DNA of 26,194 bases. Source: JBKBXU01 sp046313675. GTDB taxonomy: Bacteria; Bacteroidota; Bacteroidia; Cytophagales; Cytophagaceae. Below are positions 1-8,138 of this stretch, piece by piece. Position 1 is the stretch's first letter, and each line of letters opens with the position of its first letter. The position numbers and the translations under genes were made by a program. The DNA is taken from the NCBI GenBank assembly GCA_046313675.1, contig JBKBXU010000018.1, positions 1 to 26,194 of the forward strand, in the 5' to 3' direction. A model generated the notes under the pieces. It saw nothing but the letters and a program-made list of their open reading frames with translations, did not search any database and was not told the origin of the DNA.

Positions 1-71
1 ATTGGACAATGTTTTTTATTTCCATCTTGTCGCACTGAGCTGTTTTGTATTTGCTAGCTCTTAATGTTTTT

Positions 72-644
72 TCAATGCTTAACATCAAAATGAGTGTACC
101 ACTTTACTTCTGTATGCTTCGGGGATTTTCTTTTCTTTTTTGCTCGTATTTCCAAATGCCAGGGTTCATTTTCTAATCCTTTGCCGCTATTGGTCAAATC
201 TTCAACATTATCAAACCCAAACTCCTCTAAAATATCTTTCATTAATTCAAAATAGTATCCAAACTTATGGACATCGAATTGATCTTGCTGCCAGCCAAAG
301 AGGCTTCCAAAACCCCAATATCTATCGTTTTCTCCTGATTTTTTATTATAAAACGATTTGTGTTCTCCCTGCAGAATTTGTTCTAAGTGCCAGAGCAAAT
401 TTGGACAAATAATATATATTTCTCCGTTAACTTTCAATACTCTATTCCATTCTTCAAGTACTTTTAAAAATTCTTTCAGAGTGAAATGCTCCACTACATG
501 CCTTGAATATACTTCGTCTATTTGTTCATTTTCAAAAGGCAAATTGTCTGCATGGCACACATAATCAACATTTGGCAATTTTCTAATGTCACAAGTTAGA
601 TAACCCGTTCTTTGCTTTTTTCCGCAACCAATTTCAATTTTCAT
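72..644 (-). CDS. Class I SAM-dependent methyltransferase (Methyltransf_11-like)
   Basis: A 190-residue protein that opens directly with the SAM-binding motif I (EIGCGKK, residues 4-10). An acidic residue follows at the end of strand 2 (CDIRKLP, D19), then HADNLPF (31-37), the usual 'D-x-L-P-F' of Methyltransf_11 proteins, and a VVEHF segment where these families carry the post-II helix. The middle (RVLKVNGEIYIICPN) matches the 'LkpGG.l.i..pn' strand of the fold. No signal peptide or membrane segment is visible, so it is probably cytosolic. The substrate cannot be inferred; similar proteins methylate sugars, lipids or small metabolites. The start is placed at the M immediately before motif I, so the protein is short at its N-terminus but has the full Rossmann core. 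About 300 bases separate it from the next gene, so it is likely transcribed alone. Confidence 0.85.
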   Translation of the reverse strand: MKIEIGCGKKQRTGYLTCDIRKLPNVDYVCHADNLPFENEQIDEVYSRHVVEHFTLKEFLKVLEEWNRVLKVNGEIYIICPNLLWHLEQILQGEHKSFYNKKSGENDRYWGFGSLFGWQQDQFDVHKFGYYFELMKDILEEFGFDNVEDLTNSGKGLENEPWHLEIRAKKKRKSPKHTEVKWYTHFDVKH

Positions 645-950
645 CTTTTAGTTCTTTTTATCTTGTTACATATAGCAGGTAAAGAGTTCATGAGACGGCC
701 ATGAACATTTCTCACAATGCGTCTCTCTCTCATCTACTTCAGGCCTGTTTTCTGATTATAATAAAAGGATGACCTTTGAAGCCAACTATTACCGCACTAA
801 GTCAGTAATTGTCTTTGAGCAGGGATGTTAACCCGTTTACTTATTTGAGATAAAATCGACTTATAAATACATGCCTGAATACAGGAAGTTTTATTGTCAA
901 TCTATGTTGGGTTCTGCCTATTTCAGCCATCCCCACTCTTTTTTCATTTA
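645..950. other. Intergenic region, no gene seen
   Basis: About 306 bases between the stop of the glutamate-synthase-like gene and the start of the methyltransferase gene. Only ORFs of about 20 codons occur in it. I see no tRNA, no strong hairpin with a T-tract and no recognisable riboswitch. It presumably carries the methyltransferase promoter, but no convincing TTG / TAnnTTTG pair was found. Confidence 0.4.
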
Positions 951-2687
951 TTACTGATTTTGAATAGCAGCTTCTTCGGTTTTTATTTTCATTTCTCCAA
1001 CACTGATTCCCATTTTTTTAGCCCGCTTTCTGTCCAAACTCGCTTCATAAGCTGAAATGCCATGAAGTTCTGAAAGATAATCTAAATGCCCCGGTGAAGT
1101 TACTACCATGATATCATCGGGAGTTATCTGACTGGGATTATCATACCCACATGACTCTGCCAGCATTTGAGTTTCATGATATAGTGTTTCAGTATAAGTC
1201 GCCACTCTTTTAGCTGCAGCCTCCACATTCAGCGCTTTACCCAAACTTTTATTAGTGGTGGCAATTCCTGATGGACATTTATTTGTATGACACTCCAATG
1301 CCTGAATACAGCCCAATGAGAACATAAAGCCTCTGGCAATGTACACAGCATCGGCTCCCAGAGCCATTGCAACTGCAATATCTATAGGTGTTGCAATTTT
1401 TCCACTGGCAAATACTACAACTTTATCTCTCACATTGTGTCTCTTCAATGCCCAGTCGGCTACTGCCAAAGCCTGCTTCATTGGCAAACCTGAATAAGAG
1501 CTTAATACCAGCGGCGAGGCCCCTGTTCCTCCTTCACCTCCATCTATTACTATATAATCAGGACCTGTGCCAGGCTCTTTTTCCATTTTAATTGCTATGT
1601 CTTCTATTTCAGAAGTATGGCCGATTACCATCTTGATGCCCACAGGTTTTCTGGTAATTTTCCTCACATGAGCTATAAATGCAAAAAGGCTGTCTACATC
1701 GGTAATTTCCTTATGTCTGGCCGGAGAGAAAGCATCCTGTCCCATTGGGATCTTTCTTATTTCTGCAATCTCTTTGGTGATTTTTTCTTTTAACAGCATT
1801 CCTCCTTTTCCAGGTTTTGCACCCTGGGCAAGTTTAATCTCGAACATTTTTATCTGCGGATGATCCGAAATCTTTTTTAAAAGAGCATCATCCAGATCAC
1901 CATCAGGCGTTCTGATGCCGTATTTTGCGGTTCCTATCTGATATATAAGGTCTCCTCCCTGTTCGTGACACGGTGCTAAACCTCCTTCGCCAGCGTTATG
2001 GAGAATTCCAGCCATTTTAGCTCCTTTGTTCAAAGCCATATGAGATCTTTCCGAAAGTGCCCCATACGACATTGCACTGATATGCACAAAATGTTTTAAT
2101 GTAACCGTTTCTACTCCAGTGTAGGTGCCAATTACTTTTTTATAGGTATGGCCCACTTCTTCACCTGTCTTTGTACATTTATTTGTAAAAGTTGCAGGCA
2201 TAATTAAAGTGGCTCCTATTTTTTCCATATCCATCTGACTACCAAATCCAATGGTATTTCTTGCTCCTTTTGAAGATTCAACGATCCATTTTCTGGTGAT
2301 TCTGTTGTAAGGAGCCTCCTCCTGATCATTGGAAAATAGATATTGCCTTAAAAGCGGGCCTAAATGAATTAATGCTTTTCTACCCCAAATGGCTATGGGG
2401 AAAATTCTTTGGACAGGGTCATCCGTTTGTGTTTTGTCATGGATATATAATAAAAGTAGCCCTACAAGGATTATAGCAAGAATAAACGGCCCTCCTAAAG
2501 AGACAAGCTCAAAAGACAAGCCATTCTGAAGTACATCATTTTTAAAAAAATATCCATAGGCGGCTGTTAGTAAAACTGAAATAAGCAACCACAAGAAGGT
2601 CCATTTATTAAAAAAATTTAAAATAAAGTCCATCCCTGGAGCTCTGATAATTCCAGGTTTGTAAAATTTCCGGTTAAATTTTCCCAT
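951..2687 (-). CDS. Membrane-anchored FMN-binding glutamate synthase family protein
   Basis: A 578-residue protein with two hydrophobic segments at the N-terminus (about 30-47 and 57-82), followed by a soluble domain matching the synthase (FMN) domain of glutamate synthase GltB. Visible marks are HISAMSYGALS (202-212), NAGEGG (231-236), KLAQGAKPGKGG (285-296), the FMN-phosphate region IDGGEGGTGASP (381-392), and three cysteines C460-x5-C466-x4-C471 followed by PSGIATTN, which is the spacing of the GltB [3Fe-4S] cluster. The N-terminal glutamine amidotransferase domain of true GltB is absent, so it cannot itself release ammonia from glutamine. The family is widely annotated but its physiological reaction is uncertain; ammonia-dependent glutamate synthesis or another FMN redox reaction at the membrane are possibilities. 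No gltD-like partner lies nearby. Confidence 0.9.
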   Translation of the reverse strand: MGKFNRKFYKPGIIRAPGMDFILNFFNKWTFLWLLISVLLTAAYGYFFKNDVLQNGLSFELVSLGGPFILAIILVGLLLLYIHDKTQTDDPVQRIFPIAIWGRKALIHLGPLLRQYLFSNDQEEAPYNRITRKWIVESSKGARNTIGFGSQMDMEKIGATLIMPATFTNKCTKTGEEVGHTYKKVIGTYTGVETVTLKHFVHISAMSYGALSERSHMALNKGAKMAGILHNAGEGGLAPCHEQGGDLIYQIGTAKYGIRTPDGDLDDALLKKISDHPQIKMFEIKLAQGAKPGKGGMLLKEKITKEIAEIRKIPMGQDAFSPARHKEITDVDSLFAFIAHVRKITRKPVGIKMVIGHTSEIEDIAIKMEKEPGTGPDYIVIDGGEGGTGASPLVLSSYSGLPMKQALAVADWALKRHNVRDKVVVFASGKIATPIDIAVAMALGADAVYIARGFMFSLGCIQALECHTNKCPSGIATTNKSLGKALNVEAAAKRVATYTETLYHETQMLAESCGYDNPSQITPDDIMVVTSPGHLDYLSELHGISAYEASLDRKRAKKMGISVGEMKIKTEEAAIQNQ

Positions 2688-2818
2688 ATTTTCTTGTTTG
2701 ATATGGCTAATTTAAAAAAAACTTTTAAAAAAGGTGAATGGATTGATGGCGGATTAAACTGGATAGGTTGGTAACGGGGAGAGGTGTTTATCTGGGCAAC
2801 TTATTTGTCCCTTAAAAG

Positions 2819-3355
2819 TCAAATATTTATACCCACTAAAAATTCCATACCCGGCATTACATTTTTTCCTTTATAGGAATAGTTTAAAACTAATTTTGGT
2901 TCTAGAAAAATGCTCCTTTTGAGCAACCATTTATGCCCAATTTGAATTCCGTTAGCAAAACTATTGCCCTTAGCCCTATCCCTAAAGTATGTAATATAGC
3001 TTGTGTTTATATTTATAAAAAGACCGTGGTTGATTGTCTGATTGTCCATAAATGGATAAAAGGAAAAACCTATTGTGTTTACAGCATCTGGGTGGTTGAA
3101 ATTAGGAATAACGGTGTATGCCAAAATTTCTGAGAAGGCTGTAACTCCTATTTTCTTTTTGATCTGATATTCATAAAATACATTAGGAAGGCCAATAAAT
3201 GGTTTGATTGGATTGATGGAAATGAAGTGACTTTTCTTATTAACGCATTTTTCGCTTTGGATGATTTCCTTATCTGATAATTCCTGACCACTTATTTTGG
3301 GTGAAGCGAAGGTTAGAAGGAAAATACAAAAAATAAAAGGGAGTTTTGTGATCAT
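2819..3355 (-). CDS. Exported hypothetical protein, probably small outer-membrane beta-barrel
   Basis: A 178-residue protein starting with a clear signal peptide (MITKLPFIFCIFLLTFASPKISGQ, written here only to indicate its span, residues 1-24) and a plausible SPI cleavage after SGQ or just before it. The mature part has short alternating hydrophobic/polar stretches (for example GLFININTSYITYF and EPKLVLNYSYKG) separated by polar turns, as in small outer-membrane beta-barrels of Bacteroidota, and it ends in the hydrophobic strand EFLVGINI. I do not recognise a named family. The surrounding genes do not form an obvious operon with it: 131 bases separate it from the glutamate-synthase-like gene downstream and 62 from the upstream membrane protein gene. 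Confidence 0.65.
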   Translation of the reverse strand: MITKLPFIFCIFLLTFASPKISGQELSDKEIIQSEKCVNKKSHFISINPIKPFIGLPNVFYEYQIKKKIGVTAFSEILAYTVIPNFNHPDAVNTIGFSFYPFMDNQTINHGLFININTSYITYFRDRAKGNSFANGIQIGHKWLLKRSIFLEPKLVLNYSYKGKNVMPGMEFLVGINI

Positions 3356-3417
3356 TGCATTTCTTTTTCTCTAAAGTCATAGAATTGATTTTAGTCTGAA
3401 AAAATGGTGAAAGAAGT

Positions 3418-3885
3418 CTATTTGTTGTTAGTTTTATTATTGTAAGGCAACCTTATATTTCTATATAGTCCGGTCAATACAATTCCACAAACAAAAATCA
3501 TTGCAAAGGCAAGGGTAATAAGCAAAAAAGAAATTAGTCCTTCGGCAACAGGCGTGCCTTCTTTACCACCTGCTATGGGCATCATTTTCCCGGCTCCGGT
3601 GATGGCTGCAATGGTAACCGCCACAAAATTTGCGAAGGAACCATATAGTGTTAGCCAAAATGTATAAGTTAACCATCTGTCATTTATTATAAGTCTGCTC
3701 CAGATAAGACCTAATATAACTAAAAACATACCGTTCATCACACCTTCGAGATGCGCAGTAAGCCCCATTCTTGGATTTGTCATCAAAGGGATAAATAGTC
3801 CAATGAGTAAACCCAATAAAAATAAAAGAACCCCTAAAAATAGGAGCCAATCTGATTGCCTTTTATTTTGTTCGATGTTTTTCAT
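3418..3885 (-). CDS. Hydroxylaminobenzene mutase / styrene oxide isomerase-like membrane protein
   Basis: From the chosen start (MKNIEQN) the protein has 155 residues and about four membrane helices (roughly 12-34, 45-65, 74-97, 114-140). The segment NPRMGLTAHLEGVMNGMFL (37-55) closely resembles the conserved region of HabA/HabB hydroxylaminobenzene mutases and styrene oxide isomerase. In SOI the equivalent His and Asn, six residues apart, line a haem-b site (from memory: H58 and N64); here they would be H45 and N51, and a Tyr (Y81) is also present. The activity could be isomerisation of an epoxide or hydroxylamine, but the physiological substrate in Bacteroidota is unknown. The reading frame extends 21 codons upstream (to 3948); I prefer the internal start because the extension (MIIICTNKKRNGF...) looks like intergenic sequence and family members begin shortly before the first helix. 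Confidence 0.75.
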   Translation of the reverse strand: MKNIEQNKRQSDWLLFLGVLLFLLGLLIGLFIPLMTNPRMGLTAHLEGVMNGMFLVILGLIWSRLIINDRWLTYTFWLTLYGSFANFVAVTIAAITGAGKMMPIAGGKEGTPVAEGLISFLLITLAFAMIFVCGIVLTGLYRNIRLPYNNKTNNK

Positions 3886-3948
3886 TTTTTGTTTATTAAG
3901 GGTTAATTTAAAGCCATTTCGTTTTTTATTTGTGCAGATTATTATCAA

Positions 3949-4266
3949 TGCCGAAGTAAGGTAATGAGAAATAGGCTGAAATACAATTATTTACCAGAAA
4001 TGCTAGTGTAATGGGTGTCCCCGGTAACGTTCTTTACCGCAAATGTTCATACGAAGTAAGGCCTGTCTGCGGTAGGGGGGTTGTTGTTTTGTGAAATCCA
4101 TTGAAATTCGTAACTGAATTAAGCAAATAGAACTGCTCACTAATGGTCTGCGACTGCGGCGTCCTAATTACCTTTTATTTATTCATTGTAACAATAAAAA
4201 AAGGCTCCAAAATTGAAGCCTTTTCTGAACCATTTTTTTGTGAAAAGAATCCGTTTCCGGCTTTTT
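3949..4266. other. Intergenic region with small dyads
   Basis: About 318 bases with no believable gene. It contains the terminator described at 4196-4222 and two short inverted repeats: CGGTAA/TTACCG at 4022-4039, and TACCGCA (4035-4041) / TGCGGTA (4068-4074). The latter two share the TACCG sequence and could fold as alternatives. No function is evident. Confidence 0.4.
4196..4222 (-). terminator. Rho-independent terminator of the SpoIIAA-like gene
   Basis: Read on the minus strand this is AAGGCTTC, a six-base loop, GGAGCCTT (8-bp stem with one G-U pair), then a run of seven T. It lies 45 bases after the stop of the SpoIIAA-like gene. The wobble pair is tolerated only in the minus-strand RNA (it is a C/A mismatch in the other), which supports the orientation. 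Confidence 0.8.
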
Positions 4267-4626
4267 TTATTCTTCTATCCAGTTATAAGCTTCTTCTTTC
4301 TGGTCTTCTGAAAAGTATCGAATGGTGGCAGGATTCAGGAAGTTACTAGCTTTGGTAGCGTATTCTTCCCATTTTTTTTCTCCTACTATAGCTACTTTCT
4401 CCAGATCGGTATAGTGTTTAAAGGAGATCTTAAATTCATCCCAGAATGATTTTGGGCTATCCCATCCTTCAAAGTTTTCAAGCTCTACGTACAGGCAGAT
4501 TTTTCCATATTTTTCTACGGTTTCTTCAACCAATGGAAACATTTCTTTATAATCCTGCTCTGTAAGCTTTCCTGAAATTTTTGTTGCTAATACTTTCTCG
4601 TGTGTTTTTTCCAATAAATCAAACAT
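4267..4626 (-). CDS. SpoIIAA-like STAS-domain protein
   Basis: A 119-residue soluble protein. Its pattern is typical of the SpoIIAA-like (STAS/SEC14-like, PF11964) family: an N-terminal strand pair (EKVLATKISGKLTEQDY), a 'LVEETVEKYGKICLYVELENFEGW' central strand-helix unit, then 'FWDEFKISFKHYTDLEKVAIVGEKKW', ending with FSEDQKEEAYNWIEE, the usual C-terminal '...A..WL'. Family members are small cytosolic proteins that may bind hydrophobic ligands; the role here is unknown. It is preceded by a strong ribosome-binding site (AGGAGG with a 6-base spacer) and followed by its own hairpin terminator, so it appears to be a short, separately expressed transcript. Confidence 0.85.
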   Translation of the reverse strand: MFDLLEKTHEKVLATKISGKLTEQDYKEMFPLVEETVEKYGKICLYVELENFEGWDSPKSFWDEFKISFKHYTDLEKVAIVGEKKWEEYATKASNFLNPATIRYFSEDQKEEAYNWIEE

Positions 4627-4632
4627 ATCTAT

Positions 4633-4638
4633 CCTCCT
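4633..4638 (-). promoter_or_regulatory. Strong Shine-Dalgarno of the SpoIIAA-like gene
   Basis: AGGAGG on the minus strand, six bases before the ATG at 4626. Bacteroidota genes usually lack such a strong SD, so this one stands out and fixes the start codon. Confidence 0.6.
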
Positions 4639-4706
4639 GTTTTTACTTTCTTATAAGTAAAACATAAGTAAAAGCGTAGCTGTTCATTTGGGTGTATACA
4701 CCGTCT

Positions 4707-4735
4707 TTCCGGCCGTAGCTTGCGGAGAGCCGGAA
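4707..4735. repeat. Short extragenic palindrome
   Basis: TTCCGGC (4707-4713) and GCCGGAA (4729-4735) form a perfect 7-bp inverted repeat with a 15-base GC-rich loop. It is much richer in GC than its surroundings and lies between the SpoIIAA-like gene and the next repeat. It looks like a dispersed extragenic palindrome rather than coding sequence. Confidence 0.45.
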
Positions 4736-4873
4736 TCTCTTTTAAAATCGTACTGATCATGATTGGATGGCTTTTTATGAGATTTGGGATAATGTCCTTT
4801 GCACTTTTCCCCATGCAGCTTTTCCGGTATGACGGTTTTTGTCGGTAGGACAGTTTGAGTCGATGACTTTTCT

Positions 4874-4951
4874 ATGTCATGCTGAGGTACGAAGCATCTG
4901 CTGGACGGGAGGGGATCGTTCGGACAGATCCTTCCTTTATCACGATGACAT
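4874..4951. repeat. Large imperfect palindromic extragenic repeat
   Basis: Two 26-base arms (4874-4899 and 4926-4951) begin and end with ATGTCAT/ATGACAT, contain TGA...GAAGcATCT matched by AGATCcTTC...TCA, and are separated by 26 bases. The type (TGTCAT-C-TGA ... GAAGGATCT / AGATCCTTC ... GATGACA) resembles intergenic palindromes I recall from other Bacteroidota genomes. It sits 31 bases beyond the stop of the T9SS gene fragment, in the 3' untranslated region. Confidence 0.55.
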
Positions 4952-4981
4952 GTGTATTTAATTTATGAGTAAGTCTTCCAA

Positions 4982-7132
4982 CTATTCCTTAATAATCTTA
5001 TACGTGCTAATAATTTCGCCCTGGGTCATTTTTAATAGGTACATTCCAGGACTTTGACCGCTGAGGTTCAACCGCTCCTCAATAAAAGAAATCCCTTCAG
5101 GAAAATGCATGTCGGCAATTTTTTCTCCTTTTGAATTGTAAAGCTCCAGGTAAATTTCCTGCTTACTCCTGTTGTTATAGGAAATGTTAACAATATCAGG
5201 GCTTGGTACCGGGTATATCCTGAGGGCATGATTTTCGGCTTCGGTGACAGATAAGGACATGTTTTCATCGTATACATACACGATGTACCTCTTGCTGCGC
5301 AAAGCGGTAGGGCAGTCATTACCATAGTTAACCTGTAACCAATAAATGCCCGGACTGCTAACATCTTTGTATGGGCTAAGGCTTTCATCGTTCCAGAAAA
5401 AGCTCACGGGACTCTCAATATTTTCTATTCCTAAACGAATTGTTTCGCCATTTTCAAGGATATATTCTGATGGCAAACCATAAGAATATCCGGGGGCATC
5501 GGTAAAATACCATTGGAAGTTATTGCCCTGGTTAGTAGAGTTTTCTCCGGCAAAAAAACGCGCAGATCCGTTTATGGCAATGTCCTTTAAAATAAGGTAG
5601 TCGCATACTACATCTCCTGCGATTTTGTGCAGCCATGTTCTTGCTCCTTCAGAGGTGGATTTTAAGGTAATGGGTTTGCAAGGATTGCCTCTTAATTTTA
5701 TATACGATCCTATGTTTTGGGTTTTATGGGCCTGAAGGGTATAGGTATTTCCCGGTGTGAACAGCAGCGTATCGTAGTAGTGATTTCCCATGATTTTAAC
5801 ATCTGCGGCAAGAAGAACTTTGTTGAAAGAAACGGATGCATTTGCTGATGATAATTCCTGCGGATGAGAGGCGTTACGAAATTCCACATTGTAGTAGTTG
5901 ATGGTTCCGGCTTCCTTATTGTACATTCCCGTTCCGGAAGTACCTGAAATCAGTATGGTGGATAAGCCGGGACTCAGGTGGAAGTCTTCTGTGTTGACTT
6001 CCCATTTTCCTACGGTAATGGTTTCTGATGTTAATGACAGGGTACTTTGGTGTTGTGATGTGGCAATAAAACTTTTGCTGGTGATGTTGTTACCGTCAGG
6101 GTTCAAGATTCCTTTAACCAGGTGAATAATTGTGTTTGGGCCATTGAAATGATCAAGGAATGTCCACCTATGGTCGTTGTCAGCTTCGAAAAACACACTT
6201 CCTCCAAAGGCTTTACCAGCCGTAAACAAGGAGTTGTCCTGCTCTTCGGCTATAAAATGAATTTCTCCGTTGAGCGAAGTTTTCATTTGTGGTATTAAGC
6301 TGAGTGAGCCGTGAATGTGTAAAATACTTGTTTCGCTGGCGCTGAATTCGGGGTTAAATAAAGTTCCCTGCCAGGACATGTTTCTGCATAGAAGGTTGTC
6401 TCCACTAAGGCTTACTACTACGCCTTCTTCACTAAATGAGCTTTCATCGAAAACGACATCTTCTGTTTCCCGGGGCGGGCAATGTCCGGCTGTTCCGCCA
6501 CTTTCTATGGCCCAGTGGCTGGGATCTTCCCAGTCTCCACTGTTGTTTACCCAGTATAAGGTTCTGTCGGTATATCCAGTAATGTTCCAACCGCTGTTGT
6601 TGCCCAGATCCTCAGAGTAGAAAGCGGTATAAGGAGTGTTGCCCTGTACTTCTATGCCAGACAGCCGGAGGCTTGAAAAACTCTGCTCTCCCTGTAGATT
6701 AATAATTGCCTGTACCGACGATGTGGAGGTAATGGTGGTTAAATCGGAACAGCTGCTTTCTATGGATAATTCTGTGCTTATTTGTTGCATTTTACCCCCC
6801 TCGAAGGTATAAGTTTTGCCTGTGGATAGGTGAAGTGATTCGAATGTGTTGTCTCCGTATAGTTCTCCATTTCCTTCAAAAATGACTTCATGAAATGTGC
6901 TGATTCCGGAAGAGGCGTTTTTGAGGGTGCTTTTTCCGGAGGTATTGCTAAAATGTATGTTATAAAACTCTAAAGCTGTTTCACTTTCAATAGTAAGTTC
7001 TTCTTCGGAATAAATGTTGGATGTGCCGGGATTAAACTGAAGGTTTGATGAGGTGTTTTTAAACAATTCTCTAATGTGAAGATTTAGAATTAACCGAACT
7101 ATCTTTCTTTTTCCCGTCGTATGTCCATTCAA
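4982..7132 (-). CDS. 3' fragment of the split gene: repeat 4 and T9SS type A sorting domain
   Basis: Open frame of 716 codons. The first 20 codons (through HI) come from the end of the insertion sequence, in a different frame from the transposase; the native protein begins at R21. It contains the rest of repeat 3, then repeat 4 opened by LYWVNNSGDWEDPSHW (192-207) with CRNMSWQG (249-256). A short Ig-like module follows (about 550-622, with FFWNDESLSPYKDVSSPGIYWLQV in two parts), then a C-terminal sorting domain (about 637-716): IYPVPSPDIVNISY, LELYNSKGEKI, SPGMYLLKM and the final YKIIKE. Type A domains direct export through the T9SS outer-membrane machine, but that requires Sec export first and this fragment has no signal peptide. 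If translated at all from ATG 7132, it would remain in the cytoplasm. Probably a decaying gene remnant, although its frame is still clean. Confidence 0.85.
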   Translation of the reverse strand: MNGHTTGKRKIVRLILNLHIRELFKNTSSNLQFNPGTSNIYSEEELTIESETALEFYNIHFSNTSGKSTLKNASSGISTFHEVIFEGNGELYGDNTFESLHLSTGKTYTFEGGKMQQISTELSIESSCSDLTTITSTSSVQAIINLQGEQSFSSLRLSGIEVQGNTPYTAFYSEDLGNNSGWNITGYTDRTLYWVNNSGDWEDPSHWAIESGGTAGHCPPRETEDVVFDESSFSEEGVVVSLSGDNLLCRNMSWQGTLFNPEFSASETSILHIHGSLSLIPQMKTSLNGEIHFIAEEQDNSLFTAGKAFGGSVFFEADNDHRWTFLDHFNGPNTIIHLVKGILNPDGNNITSKSFIATSQHQSTLSLTSETITVGKWEVNTEDFHLSPGLSTILISGTSGTGMYNKEAGTINYYNVEFRNASHPQELSSANASVSFNKVLLAADVKIMGNHYYDTLLFTPGNTYTLQAHKTQNIGSYIKLRGNPCKPITLKSTSEGARTWLHKIAGDVVCDYLILKDIAINGSARFFAGENSTNQGNNFQWYFTDAPGYSYGLPSEYILENGETIRLGIENIESPVSFFWNDESLSPYKDVSSPGIYWLQVNYGNDCPTALRSKRYIVYVYDENMSLSVTEAENHALRIYPVPSPDIVNISYNNRSKQEIYLELYNSKGEKIADMHFPEGISFIEERLNLSGQSPGMYLLKMTQGEIISTYKIIKE

Positions 7133-8138
7133 ATGGCTTTGCCCTTTCTTTGTTGTAGGTATCTACATACTGGATTATTTGTTTAGCTAATTGCTCCTTA
7201 CTTTGCCAGACCGCTCCTTTTAGCACATCCTTTGATAATATATTAAACCAAATTTCTACTTGGTTGAGCCATGATGAATAGGTTGGGGTAAAATGTATTG
7301 TCATTCTTGGCTTAGAACTTACCCATTCTTTCACATCTTTGTGCTTATGTACATTTAAGTTGTCAGCAATTACATGTAGGTGTTTCTTTGGGTATTTCCT
7401 GTATATTTTCTTTAAAAATTTCAAAAAGTTTTGCGCATTGTTTTTGTTTATCGTATTTGCTGTAATCTCGCCATCATATACAGAAAGGGCAGCTATCAAG
7501 GATACCGTTCCGTGTCTTTTGTAAGTGGCCGTCAGCCGTTTGGGATTACCGAAACGCAAAGGAAGTTCCGGCTGGGAGCGATCTAATGCCTGTATTTGTG
7601 TTTTCTCGTCAACAGACAATACTAATGCGTTTTCCGGTGGATTCATATAAAGGCCAACAACATTGAGCATTTTTTCCTCGAATTCAGGATCGGTACTTTT
7701 CCCACACCAATACTCCGTTTTATGAGGTTTTAAATCATGTGATTTCAATATACTTTGAACAGTGCTTTGGCTCATCCCAAACTCTTTCGCTATGCGGCGC
7801 TGACTCCAATTTGAATATCCACCTTCTGGCTTGGAGCAAGCTTTTTGTATAACCCTGGCTTTATCCGCTTCTGAATAAATTGGTTTCTTCCCAGGCCTTG
7901 CGGCATCAATTAGACCTTCCAGTCCTAAGTCCAAATAACGGTTTTTCCATTTGGCAATAGCTTCCCGCCCAACCTTTAATTCGGCATTTATGTAATCATA
8001 ACTATATCCATCATTCAGTAGAAGTATTATTTTAGAGCGCATGACTGCTCTAAAATCTGCACTATGTGCCCGCGATGTAGCAACTAAAGTCTTATAGTCC
8101 TCATCGCTTAGTCTTAACTTTCGTCCTGTTCTTGCCAT
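7071..8138 (-). CDS. IS630-family transposase
   Basis: A 355-residue DDE transposase. The N-terminal half has two helix-turn-helix units: residues about 25-75 (GYSYDYINAELKVGREAIAKW, here in two parts) and about 108-135 (WSQRRIAKEFGMSQSTVQ), the latter the usual second HTH of the family. The catalytic core follows with D177 in LSVDEKTQIQALDR, D259 in VIADNLNVHKH and E295 in SSWLNQVEIWF, with 35 residues between the second D and the E. All three acidic residues are present and no frameshift is seen, so it may be active. The last residues (SKSSH) are encoded by the left inverted repeat, and the TAG stop is made of the duplicated target TA plus the first host base (7071). A promoter inside the right end lies only 4 bases before the ATG. 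Confidence 0.95.
   Translation of the reverse strand: MARTGRKLRLSDEDYKTLVATSRAHSADFRAVMRSKIILLLNDGYSYDYINAELKVGREAIAKWKNRYLDLGLEGLIDAARPGKKPIYSEADKARVIQKACSKPEGGYSNWSQRRIAKEFGMSQSTVQSILKSHDLKPHKTEYWCGKSTDPEFEEKMLNVVGLYMNPPENALVLSVDEKTQIQALDRSQPELPLRFGNPKRLTATYKRHGTVSLIAALSVYDGEITANTINKNNAQNFLKFLKKIYRKYPKKHLHVIADNLNVHKHKDVKEWVSSKPRMTIHFTPTYSSWLNQVEIWFNILSKDVLKGAVWQSKEQLAKQIIQYVDTYNKERAKPFEWTYDGKKKDSSVNSKSSH

Noticed and set aside
769..831. A ~20-codon frame starting MTFEANYYRT
   Set aside because: Too short and without a supporting ribosome-binding site or terminator; it is most likely chance.
3886..3948. 21-codon extension of the SOI/HabB-like frame
   Set aside because: The extension is basic, AT-rich and lies before the first helix; the internal ATG fits the family length better.
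4629..4814. A 61-codon frame upstream of the SpoIIAA-like gene
   Set aside because: It overlaps the GC-rich palindrome at 4707-4735 and the strong Shine-Dalgarno of the next gene, its product has no recognisable pattern, and the frame looks like translated repeat.
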